Source of the DNA: an uncultured Salinimicrobium sp.
GTDB taxonomy: Bacteria > Bacteroidota > Bacteroidia > Flavobacteriales > Flavobacteriaceae
Reading direction: 5' to 3'
Assembly (NCBI GenBank): GCA_946887075.1
Contig: CAMPKA010000014.1
Coordinates: 1 to 64,000, forward strand
DNA length: 64,000 bases
The position numbers and the translations under genes were made by a program. Every line of letters starts with the position of its first letter. The stretch's first letter is position 1. A model generated the notes under the pieces. The model did no database searches and was not told the origin of the DNA. It saw only the letters and a program-made list of their open reading frames with translations. Below are positions 51,395 through 59,505 of the stretch, piece after piece.

Positions 51395-54300
51395 ATGTTT
51401 TCAAGATTTATCACCTTTTTTTTATACAACAGGCTGCTCACAGCCATTGTACTTCTGTTTTTTATCGGTTGGGGGATCGCAACCGCTCCCTTTGACTGGA
51501 AAAGCGGAATATTTCCCAGGGATCCGGTTCCGGTAGATGCCATCCCGGACCTTGGGGAGAACCAGCAAATCGTTTATACGGAATGGGCTGGAAGATCTCC
51601 TCAGGATATCGAGGACCAAATTACCTATCCGCTCACAACGGCGCTCCTGGGGATTCCAGGAGTGGAAACCGTTCGGAGCACCTCGATGTTCGGCTTTTCC
51701 AGTATCAACATCATCTTTGAGGAAGATATCGAATTTTACTGGTCCCGGTCCAGGATCCTGGAGAAGATCAACTCCCTGCCTCCGGACTTGCTTCCCCCGG
51801 ACGTCCAGCCCAGCCTCGGTCCTGACGCTACCGCTCTGGGGCAGGTTTTCTGGTATACGCTCGAAGGCCGGGATCCTGAGGGCAATGTCACCGGAGGTTG
51901 GGATCTTCATGAGATCAGATCGGTACAGGATTTTTATGTGAAATTGGGATTGTCCGGAGTGGATGGTGTTTCAGAAGTAGCCTCGGTCGGAGGTTTTGTA
52001 AGGGAGTACCAGGTCGATGTGGATCCTGATGCCCTCAAGGCCTACAATATCGGAATTGATGAGGTGGTTGATGCCGTGAGAAATTCCAACAGGGACATCG
52101 GAGCCAAAACCATCGAGATTAATAAGGCTGAATATCTGGTCCGAGGACTGGGATACATCGAATCGGTAGAGGATATCGAGAACACAGTGGTGGCGATGCG
52201 TGAAGAGACCCCTATTATGATTTCCGACGTCGCAGTTGTCGGTCTGGGACCCGCAGAAAGACGTGGGGTTCTTGATAAAGCCGGGGCAGAAGTTGTCGGC
52301 GGGGTAGTGGTGGCCAGGTATGGGTCGAACCCCTTAGCCGTAATCAACAGGGTCAAGCAGCAAATCAGGGAAATGAAGCCAGGTATGCCCACCAAAGTTC
52401 TGGAAGATGGCACCCTCAGCAGGCTGACCATCGTCCCCTTTTACGACAGGACTGAACTGATCCAGGAGACCCTCGGTACTCTTGAAGAGGCCCTTTCGCA
52501 CGAGATCCTGATCAGCATCATCGTGGTGGTCATCCTGGTGCTTAATATAAGGGCATCCATCCTGATTTCAAGCTTGCTCCCCCTGGCTGTCCTGATGACC
52601 TTTATCGCCATGCGGGTCTTTGGTGTAGACGCCAATATTGTCGCCCTGTCAGGTATTGCAATCGCTATCGGGGTAATGGTCGACGTGGGAATTGTATTTG
52701 TGGAGAACACGCTCCGGCACCTGGAGACGGAAGAGAATAGGGGGGTTCGGGGTGAGTCTCTGCTGCGCGTCATCCGGACCGCAACTGTGGAGGTAGGCCC
52801 GGCGGTGACCACTGCGCTTGCTACCACTGTTGTGAGTTTTCTTCCCGTATTCTTTATGGAACATGCGGAGGGCAAATTGTTTAGGCCTCTGGCCTTTACC
52901 AAAACCTTTGCCCTGGTTGCCGCCTTTGTTGTAGGGATTATGATTCTTCCGATGTTCTCCTATTATTTCTTTTCCTTCAGGTTGCATAAGGCGCGGGTTT
53001 CCAGAATCTGGAATTGGTCCCTCATTGTGGTGGGCCTGGCCTTAACAGTTATATTCGGGATGTGGTTGCCCCTGGCTTTGACCTTTATCGGTATTCTGAG
53101 GCTTCTCGAGCAAAGAAATCCGCAATTCCTCGGTCGGTACTCCCGTAATATCACACTCTTTATCATTCTGGCTGTGACCATTTTGTTCCTGGCTGAACAG
53201 TGGATGCCGCTGGGATATGAAAACTCCCTGGTGGGAAATTATCTCTTCACTCTTATACTTCTCGCCGTCACCCTGGTCGCTCTGATGGCGGTTGTGAAGT
53301 TCTATGAACCTATTCTGAAGTGGTGCCTGTCCCACAAAACAACTTTCCTTTCCATTCCCCTTGTCACCATTTTCCTGGGTTTATTGATCTGGCTGGGCTT
53401 TCCACAAATGTTTGCACCTCTGGCCAGGGGCGCCGAAGCAGTGGGATGGGAATTGGATGAATCGGAAGGCTGGGAAGCCGCCACGGCAGTTTTTCCTGGG
53501 GTAGGCAAGGAATTCATGCCTACGTTGAACGAAGGTACCTTTCTGTTGATGCCAAGCGCCATGCCTCATGTAGGGCTGGAAGAGGCCAAGGAAATCCTTC
53601 AGCAACTCGATATGGCGGTGACGAGTATTCCGGAAGTGGAGGTTGCCGTAGGCAAACTCGGACGTGTGGAAAGCGCCATTGATCCTGCCCCTATCTCCAT
53701 GTATGAAAATGTGGTCCAGTATGAGTCGGAATACATCAGCCGGGACGGAGAAATGCTGCGCTTCCGGGTAGACGGGGATGGGAATTTTCTTTTGGCTGAG
53801 GGAGGAAGCATTTCACATGAGAAAGCAGTCCTGCGGGACATAACCGCCGAAGATCTGATCCCGGATGAGGACGGCGCCTTCTTCAGAAACTGGAGGGATC
53901 ACATCGAAGATCCGGATGATATCTGGGAGGAGATTGTCCAGGCCTCTCAACTCCCTGGCATCACTTCTTCTCCAAAGCTGCAACCGATAGAGACTCGGCT
54001 GATCATGCTACAGACAGGAATGCGGGCTCCTATGGGGATCAAGGTATTCGGTCCTGATCTCGAAACCATCCAGGAATTCGGGTTCCGTCTCGAGGAGATC
54101 CTCCGACAGGTTCCTGGAGTAAAGGATGAGGCAGTGTACGCGGAAAGGATTGTTGGGAAACCCTATCTCGAACTGGATATCGATCGGGGGAAGATCGCCA
54201 GGTATGGCCTTTCGATCGAGAAGGTCCAGCAGGTTATCGGAACAGCGATCGGGGGGAATGAGATCACCTCTACCGTCGAAGGCAGAGAGCGTTATCCTGT

Positions 54301-55225
54301 TAGGGTGAGATATCCCCGGGAATTGCGGAATTCCCCTGATGAGATTGCGGAAATTCTTGTTCCCACCCCAACAGGCGCCCAGATTCCTTTGGGTCAGCTT
54401 GTGGAGATCAGGTATACCAGGGGCCCTCAGATGATCAAGAGCGAAGACACCTTTTTGATCGGGTACGTACTCTTTGACAAGGAGGAAGATCGGGCAGAGG
54501 TGGATGTTGTGAACGCGGCCCAGGACCTAATCGCGGACAAGATTGCCTCCGGACAACTTGAAGTCCCAGCCGGAGTACGATTTGAATTTTCAGGAGATTA
54601 TCAGAATCAGGTTCGGGCGATGAAAAGACTGTCCATTGTCATTCCCGTCTCCCTGGTGATCATTTTTCTGCTGCTGTATTTCCAATTCAAGACAGTGATT
54701 GCCTCGACTATTCATTTTTCAGGCGTATTCGTGGCTTTTGCAGGAGGCTTTATCATGATTTGGCTTTATGGGCAGCCATGGTTCCTGGATTTCAATATAT
54801 CAGGGGTGAACATGCGGGATCTTTTTCAGGTCCATCCTGTGAATCTCAGCGTGGCAGTCTGGGTCGGATTTATCGCGCTCTTCGGGATCGCCACGGATGA
54901 TGGAGTGCTGATGGGAACCTATATCCATCAGGTCTTTGAACGAAGGAACCCGCGAACGATTCCGGCAGTGCGGGCAGCGGTGCTGGAAGCGGGGAGAAAA
55001 CGGGTACGGCCGGCGATGATGACCACGGCGGTCACAATCATTGCCCTGTATCCTGTACTTACCAGTACCGGGAAGGGAGCGGATATCATGGTTCCCATGG
55101 CCATTCCCATAGTTGGGGGAATGATCATTCAGATCATGACCATTTTTGTAGTGCCTGTACTTCAGACCATCTGGAGGGAAACGGTCATTACCAGAAACCA
55201 GAAAAAAACAAAGGGTTATGAATAG
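51395..55225 (+). CDS. cusA: CusA/CzcA-type RND heavy-metal efflux pump
   Basis: A 1276-residue inner-membrane RND pump that drives metal-ion efflux across both membranes by proton motive force. The HME-RND start VDAIPDLGENQQIVYTEWAG and the helix 4 proton-relay region (DANIVALSGIAIAIGVMVDV) are typical, and the closing IATDDGVLMGTYIHQVF and TTAVTIIALYPVL match CusA/CzcA. It is about 230 residues longer than E. coli CusA: extra hydrophobic segments lie at about 530-640 (mid-membrane) and a large acidic insert at about 770-850. The metal site region RLIMLQTGMRAPMGIKVFG is Met-rich, which suits Cu(I)/Ag(I). Overlap of eight bases with the tolC-like gene. Confidence 0.9.
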   Translation: MFSRFITFFLYNRLLTAIVLLFFIGWGIATAPFDWKSGIFPRDPVPVDAIPDLGENQQIVYTEWAGRSPQDIEDQITYPLTTALLGIPGVETVRSTSMFGFSSINIIFEEDIEFYWSRSRILEKINSLPPDLLPPDVQPSLGPDATALGQVFWYTLEGRDPEGNVTGGWDLHEIRSVQDFYVKLGLSGVDGVSEVASVGGFVREYQVDVDPDALKAYNIGIDEVVDAVRNSNRDIGAKTIEINKAEYLVRGLGYIESVEDIENTVVAMREETPIMISDVAVVGLGPAERRGVLDKAGAEVVGGVVVARYGSNPLAVINRVKQQIREMKPGMPTKVLEDGTLSRLTIVPFYDRTELIQETLGTLEEALSHEILISIIVVVILVLNIRASILISSLLPLAVLMTFIAMRVFGVDANIVALSGIAIAIGVMVDVGIVFVENTLRHLETEENRGVRGESLLRVIRTATVEVGPAVTTALATTVVSFLPVFFMEHAEGKLFRPLAFTKTFALVAAFVVGIMILPMFSYYFFSFRLHKARVSRIWNWSLIVVGLALTVIFGMWLPLALTFIGILRLLEQRNPQFLGRYSRNITLFIILAVTILFLAEQWMPLGYENSLVGNYLFTLILLAVTLVALMAVVKFYEPILKWCLSHKTTFLSIPLVTIFLGLLIWLGFPQMFAPLARGAEAVGWELDESEGWEAATAVFPGVGKEFMPTLNEGTFLLMPSAMPHVGLEEAKEILQQLDMAVTSIPEVEVAVGKLGRVESAIDPAPISMYENVVQYESEYISRDGEMLRFRVDGDGNFLLAEGGSISHEKAVLRDITAEDLIPDEDGAFFRNWRDHIEDPDDIWEEIVQASQLPGITSSPKLQPIETRLIMLQTGMRAPMGIKVFGPDLETIQEFGFRLEEILRQVPGVKDEAVYAERIVGKPYLELDIDRGKIARYGLSIEKVQQVIGTAIGGNEITSTVEGRERYPVRVRYPRELRNSPDEIAEILVPTPTGAQIPLGQLVEIRYTRGPQMIKSEDTFLIGYVLFDKEEDRAEVDVVNAAQDLIADKIASGQLEVPAGVRFEFSGDYQNQVRAMKRLSIVIPVSLVIIFLLLYFQFKTVIASTIHFSGVFVAFAGGFIMIWLYGQPWFLDFNISGVNMRDLFQVHPVNLSVAVWVGFIALFGIATDDGVLMGTYIHQVFERRNPRTIPAVRAAVLEAGRKRVRPAMMTTAVTIIALYPVLTSTGKGADIMVPMAIPIVGGMIIQIMTIFVVPVLQTIWRETVITRNQKKTKGYE

Positions 55226-56468
55226 ACCACTTATCTTATTGATCCTTATAATGTGCAGCTCGGGTACTACCGGGGCAGCCCAGTCCCTGGAGCAGTACCT
55301 GCTGAGAGCTGCCCGGGAAAATCCTGCTATAAAGGCGTCCTATTCAGAATTTCAGGCAGCCCTGGAGGAGGTTCCCCAGGTGCGGAGCCTTCCTGACCCT
55401 CAGCTGACCATGACGGCCTTTGGCAGCATGGTCGAAACGCGTCTGGGTCCCCAGGAAGCCCGTTTCAGCCTGATGCAGATGTTCCCGTGGTTCGGCACCT
55501 TGGAAGCCAGGGAAGAGGTTGCGGCGATAATGGCAGAGGCTCGCTTCCAGGATTTCCTCGAAAGGCGGAATGCAATTCTGTACGAGGTGAGCCAACGATA
55601 TTATGAACTCTTTGCTCTGGAAAAGCAGCTTGAGTTCCAGGAGGAGAATCTCGAGATTGTGAGTGATCTGAAATCCCTTGCACTTTCTCAGGTGCGTGCA
55701 GGAACCGGATCCCTGGCGGATGTTCTGCAAACGGAGATCAGGATCGACCAAAACCGAACTTCACTGCAGGTTCTTGAATTGAAGAGGAGCAGCATTGCAG
55801 CTGCCCTGAACCTGCTGCTGAACCGGCCTTCTGAAACACCTGTGATTATCGATGGGGAAATTGACCTGGAGGCGATTACAGATACGCTTTCTCCTGAGCA
55901 CAATCCCAAAGTTGAGGAGATGGAGCTCATGGCTGCAGCATACAGGGCAAGGAAGGAGGTGGCTCGAAAAGAGGGGTACCCTTCAATGGGAATAGGCCTG
56001 GACTATGTCATCATCGGAGAACGCCATGATATGGTGGTGGATCAGAGCGGTCGTGATGCGATTATGCCCATGCTGAGCGTTAGTCTTCCGATTTTTCGCA
56101 AGAAAAACAGGGCCGCGCAACGCCAGGCTGGACTCATGGCTGCCAGTTATCTGCAGGAGAAGGAAGCAAGGGAGAATGAGCTGCGCGCGAACTGGGAAGC
56201 TGCTCATTTTGACATGGCGGAGGCGCTGAAGTTGCTCGAGCTATACCAAAAACAGATCAAAAATGCAGAGGAGGTATTACAACTTCTGACCTCCTCTTAT
56301 CAGAATGCAGGTTCCAGGTTTCGGGAAATTCTTGAGATCAGGCAGGATCTCCTGGGTTACCGCTTCTCTAAGGCGGCTGCAATGGCAGACTACGCCGAGG
56401 CGAAAGCACGGTTAAAGTATTTAAACGGGAATATATTCAAAGATTATGACAACAAAGAACAAGAATAG
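55218..56468 (+). CDS. TolC-family outer-membrane efflux protein
   Basis: A 416-residue outer-membrane channel of the TolC/OEP family (CusC/CzcC role). It has a Sec signal (ending near GAAQ) and long helical hairpins with heptad patterns (FQAALEEVPQVRSLPDPQL, LSLALSQVRAGTG-like SLALSQVRAGTGSLADVLQT). Unlike typical members with two OEP repeats it is at the short end. It begins inside the end of the cusA-like gene and overlaps the cusB-like gene by 23 bases, so the three pump parts are translated together. Confidence 0.88.
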   Translation: MNRPLILLILIMCSSGTTGAAQSLEQYLLRAARENPAIKASYSEFQAALEEVPQVRSLPDPQLTMTAFGSMVETRLGPQEARFSLMQMFPWFGTLEAREEVAAIMAEARFQDFLERRNAILYEVSQRYYELFALEKQLEFQEENLEIVSDLKSLALSQVRAGTGSLADVLQTEIRIDQNRTSLQVLELKRSSIAAALNLLLNRPSETPVIIDGEIDLEAITDTLSPEHNPKVEEMELMAAAYRARKEVARKEGYPSMGIGLDYVIIGERHDMVVDQSGRDAIMPMLSVSLPIFRKKNRAAQRQAGLMAASYLQEKEARENELRANWEAAHFDMAEALKLLELYQKQIKNAEEVLQLLTSSYQNAGSRFREILEIRQDLLGYRFSKAAAMADYAEAKARLKYLNGNIFKDYDNKEQE

Positions 56469-58212
56469 AATATACCTGGGTGCAGCCGTAATTGTTGGGC
56501 TGTTGCTCGGATGGGTGTTCTTCGGCGGGGACGGCTCGGAGGCGCCTGATGGGGAAAAGCACACGCACACTACGGAAGCTGCTGTCTGGACCTGCGCCAT
56601 GCATCCGCAGATTAGGTCGGAAGAGCCAGGGCAATGCCCGATCTGCGGAATGGACCTGATTCCAGTGGAGCAGGCAGCTTCAGCCAATGATCCAGCAGCC
56701 GTTCAAATGAGCGAGTATGCGATGAAACTCGCCAATGTGCAAACCCGGGAAGTAGGGGAGGAATTCGCTCAAAACAAGCTGCGGCTCAACGGAAAGATAG
56801 TGGTCGACGAGACCAATTCCTATACGCAGTCAACCCACCTCCCAGGGAGAGTGGAACAACTGCTGGTCAATTTTACCGGAGAAAAAATCCGGCGGGGGGA
56901 TCCGCTTGCGGTCATATATTCCCCTGAAATGGTGACCGCTCAGCAGGAGCTGTTACAGGCTTATGCGATGCGAGAAACGCAGCCTGAACTTTACGAAGCG
57001 ACCCGCCAGAAGCTGCGCAACTGGAAGGTGAGTGAGCAACAGATCAACAGGATCATCGAAAACGGTCGTCCCAGTGACCGTTTTACCATTTATGCTGATG
57101 TCGCAGGAGTCGTAACTGAAAAGATGGTTGAATTGGGAGATTACGTGGAAAGGGGAAGTCCGCTTTATCAGATCGCAGATCTCGGAGAAGTTTGGGTGCT
57201 TTTCGATTTGTACGAGCAGAACATCGGGCTGGTCGAAGAAGGGGACTCCCTTACCTTTACGGTAGCTTCCATTCCCGGCCGGGAATTCCGGGGAACGATT
57301 GATTTCATCGATCCGCTGGTAGACAGGCAAACTCGTGTGGCGACAGCGAGGGTGAAGCAGGAGAACGCCTCCGGAATACTCAAGCCTGGGATGTATGCCA
57401 CAGGCATCATCTCTGAACCTTTTGAACACGAACAGGCAGCACTGACCATTCCGGAATCGGCGGTTCTCTGGACAGGAAAAAGGTCTGTTGTGTACGTGAA
57501 AAAGGACAACGATGGTGTTCCTTCCTTCGTGATGCGGGAGGTGATTATAGGTCCGTCGTTGGGAGAAGCCTACATCGTTCAGGAGGGACTCCGGCCAGGA
57601 GAGGAAATTGTGGTCAACGGTACTTTTACAGTCGATGCTGCTGCCCAGTTGGCCGGGAAACCCAGCATGATGAATCCTGATTCAATTGAGCAAGGAAATA
57701 TTCAGGGCTCAGGCGACCTGAGGACATCTCTCAATTCGGCAAACCATGAATTTCAGGGTCTGGCAGGGGAGGATTTCCTGGAGGCTATCAGAGGAACGAT
57801 ACCCGTGTACCTGAAGCTCAAAAACGCCTTGGTTGCCAGCGATCGAAAGGCTGCATCCGATGCCGCCACCGCCCTGGCTGAGCGTGTCAGCGGGATAACT
57901 ACGGGAGATCTCAAAGGGAACGCACTTGGCTTTTGGGAAGAAAAGCGGGACGTACTGGTGGAGCATAGCCGCGCCCTTGGACAGTCCGATAATATTGGGG
58001 CGCAACGCAAGGATTTTGTTTATCTTTCTGAGGCTTTGATCAGGACGATAGCCTCCTTCGGAGCAGCCAAGGGACTCTTGTATATTGACTACTGTCCCAT
58101 GGCGAATTCTGATAGTGGAGCCTACTGGCTTAGTGAAACAGCTGAGATTCGGAATCCCTATTATGGATCATCAATGTTAACTTGTGGAGAAATCGTTAAA
58201 GAACTTAATTAA
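56446..58212 (+). CDS. cusB: CusB-type periplasmic adaptor with metal-binding and DUF3347 domains
   Basis: A 588-residue adaptor. After an N-terminal membrane anchor (about 9-26) comes a heavy-metal-binding domain with Cys50 (WTCAMHPQIRSEEPGQ) and Cys64/Cys67 (CPICGMDLIP). Next are the adaptor domains: barrel-sandwich and hairpin region (HLPGRVEQLLVNFTGEKIRR, VTEKMVELGDYVERGSPLY), beta-barrel (FRGTIDFIDPLVDRQTRVAT) and membrane-proximal part. The C-terminal 150 residues are a DUF3347 domain ending YIDYCPMANSDSGAYWLS and NPYYGSSMLTCGEIV, an arrangement matching the separate next protein. It moves metal from the periplasm to the pump and TolC-like channel. Confidence 0.9.
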   Translation: MTTKNKNRIYLGAAVIVGLLLGWVFFGGDGSEAPDGEKHTHTTEAAVWTCAMHPQIRSEEPGQCPICGMDLIPVEQAASANDPAAVQMSEYAMKLANVQTREVGEEFAQNKLRLNGKIVVDETNSYTQSTHLPGRVEQLLVNFTGEKIRRGDPLAVIYSPEMVTAQQELLQAYAMRETQPELYEATRQKLRNWKVSEQQINRIIENGRPSDRFTIYADVAGVVTEKMVELGDYVERGSPLYQIADLGEVWVLFDLYEQNIGLVEEGDSLTFTVASIPGREFRGTIDFIDPLVDRQTRVATARVKQENASGILKPGMYATGIISEPFEHEQAALTIPESAVLWTGKRSVVYVKKDNDGVPSFVMREVIIGPSLGEAYIVQEGLRPGEEIVVNGTFTVDAAAQLAGKPSMMNPDSIEQGNIQGSGDLRTSLNSANHEFQGLAGEDFLEAIRGTIPVYLKLKNALVASDRKAASDAATALAERVSGITTGDLKGNALGFWEEKRDVLVEHSRALGQSDNIGAQRKDFVYLSEALIRTIASFGAAKGLLYIDYCPMANSDSGAYWLSETAEIRNPYYGSSMLTCGEIVKELN

Positions 58213-58235
58213 TCAATAACCTAAACAAAGACAAA

Positions 58236-58823
58236 ATGAAAAAATCATCAGTTGTATTATCAGGCCTTACCATGGTTTTCGTTATGAGCTCCTGCGTGGA
58301 CTCTAAAAAAGAAGAGGGAGTGGAGGATGCTGCGCCTCCCATGCAGAATGAAATGCACGTTGAAAATGAGGAGGAGAAAAGTAGCAGTGACAGCAATCTC
58401 GATGACGGGGCTACTGCAGAGGTAAATTTCAGCGATGAACGCGTTGCCGCCGTCTATGAAGATTATAGCCGTCTGAAGAGCAATCTGGTCAATTCCGATG
58501 CCAAGGCCGCCTCTGAAAGCGCCGCGGAACTCTTAGAGGCCATGGGAGAAACGGAAGATTCCCAGGAAATCACCAGCGCGGCTGAAAAGATTTCCAGCAC
58601 GGAGGATATCGATCAGCAGCGGGTTGCTTTTGCCGACCTGACAGCAGGGATGGAAGAAATGATTGCCGGAGCAGTAGTCTTGGGAAGTGTTTATAAGCAG
58701 TTCTGCCCGATGGCTTTCGGAGGTGACGGGGGCTTTTGGCTATCCTCTTCTGCTGAGGTGAGAAACCCCTACTTTGGAGACCGCATGTTGAAATGCGGAA
58801 GTGTCAGGGACACGATAAAATAA
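58236..58823 (+). CDS. DUF3347 domain lipoprotein
   Basis: A 195-residue lipoprotein (VFVMSSCVDS, Cys17) with a Glu/Ser-rich acidic linker (about 25-65) and one DUF3347 domain (about 65-195). Motifs YKQFCPMAFGGDGGFWLSS and RNPYFGDRMLKCGSVRD almost repeat the C-terminal end of the CusB-like protein (CPMA, WLS, RNPYxG, MLxCG), showing that the two share the same domain. The conserved Cys, Met and aromatic residues suggest a periplasmic copper-binding or chaperone role, which is inference. It is 23 bases after the cusB gene and is followed by a strong terminator, so it closes the efflux operon. Confidence 0.85.
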   Translation: MKKSSVVLSGLTMVFVMSSCVDSKKEEGVEDAAPPMQNEMHVENEEEKSSSDSNLDDGATAEVNFSDERVAAVYEDYSRLKSNLVNSDAKAASESAAELLEAMGETEDSQEITSAAEKISSTEDIDQQRVAFADLTAGMEEMIAGAVVLGSVYKQFCPMAFGGDGGFWLSSSAEVRNPYFGDRMLKCGSVRDTIK

Positions 58824-58830
58824 TGACCAT

Positions 58831-58858
58831 GGCCCTTCCTGAGGGAAGGGTCTTTTTT
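58831..58858 (+). terminator. Rho-independent terminator of the efflux operon
   Basis: CCCTTCC (58833-58839) pairs perfectly with GGAAGGG (58844-58850) around a TGAG loop, followed by TCTTTTTT (58851-58858). It separates the cusA-tolC-cusB-DUF3347 unit from the AraC-type regulator gene. Confidence 0.85.
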
Positions 58859-58869
58859 AACCCTAATCG

Positions 58870-59430
58870 ATGAAGCTCATCATCAAGAATATGGTATGCA
58901 ACAGATGCATCTCGGCGGTGGAGAAACACCTAACCTCCTCGGGATTTTCCGTACTGTCAGTTTCACTCGGAGAAGCTGAAGTAGCTGAAAACCTTGGTAT
59001 TGAGGAGAAAAGGAGACTTGACCAGGGGCTCAGAAAGCTCGGGTTCGAACTGATAGGGGACCGAAAGACCAGATTGATAGAGAGCGTAAAAAGGGAGATC
59101 ATTGAGACCTTCAATACCCTAGATCCGCTACCGGACAGGAATTTCTCCGAATATCTGGCTGAAAAGTTTCACCAGGATTATTCCGGCCTGAGCAGGTTGT
59201 TTTCTGAAATCCAGGGAACGACCCTGGAGAAGTACATCATCCAGCTTAAGATTGAGAAGACCAAGGAACTCCTGGTCTATGGGGAACTTACCCTTAGCGA
59301 AATCGCCTATCGCCTGAATTACTCCAGTGTTTCCCATCTCAGTAGCCAGTTCAAAAAGGTAACGGGACTGACCCCCACCCACTTTAAGAAGATCAAGGTA
59401 AAAAGGCGCATTCCTTTGGACCGGTTGTAG
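58870..59430 (+). CDS. AraC-type regulator with N-terminal HMA-like metal domain
   Basis: A 186-residue protein with two parts. Residues 1-63 look like a heavy-metal-associated (HMA) fold: MKLIIKNMVCNRCISAVEKH gives the first strand, the C-x-x-C pair (Cys10, Cys13) and the first helix; FSVLSVSLGEAEVAE and LRKLGFELIG fit the later strands. Residues about 80-174 are an AraC double HTH (YSGLSRLFSEIQGTTLEKYI, LTLSEIAYRLNYSSVSHLSS, TGLTPTHFKK). A copper- or metal-sensing activator is inferred. It lies between the efflux operon terminator and copA, on the same strand. Most AraC members sense sugars with a cupin; a metal domain instead is less common. Confidence 0.88.
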   Translation: MKLIIKNMVCNRCISAVEKHLTSSGFSVLSVSLGEAEVAENLGIEEKRRLDQGLRKLGFELIGDRKTRLIESVKREIIETFNTLDPLPDRNFSEYLAEKFHQDYSGLSRLFSEIQGTTLEKYIIQLKIEKTKELLVYGELTLSEIAYRLNYSSVSHLSSQFKKVTGLTPTHFKKIKVKRRIPLDRL

Positions 59431-59441
59431 GTTGCAAAAGT

Positions 59442-59469
59442 TTTCCGGAATTCTATAACCCATTTCCGG
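59442..59469 (+). promoter_or_regulatory. Candidate AraC-type operator upstream of copA
   Basis: TTTCCGG occurs at 59442-59448 and again at 59463-59469, an offset of exactly 21 bp, two helical turns, with TT also matching four bases after each start heptamer end region (pattern TTTCCGGnnTT). AraC-family proteins typically bind direct repeats with this spacing. It lies 37 bases before the copA ATG and directly after the HMA/AraC regulator gene. A near -7 element GAAATTTG (59481-59488, one mismatch) follows 11 bases downstream. Confidence 0.45.
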
Positions 59470-59505
59470 CCTTTTCCTTCGAAATTTGAAAAAAAGAGTA
59501 GACCG

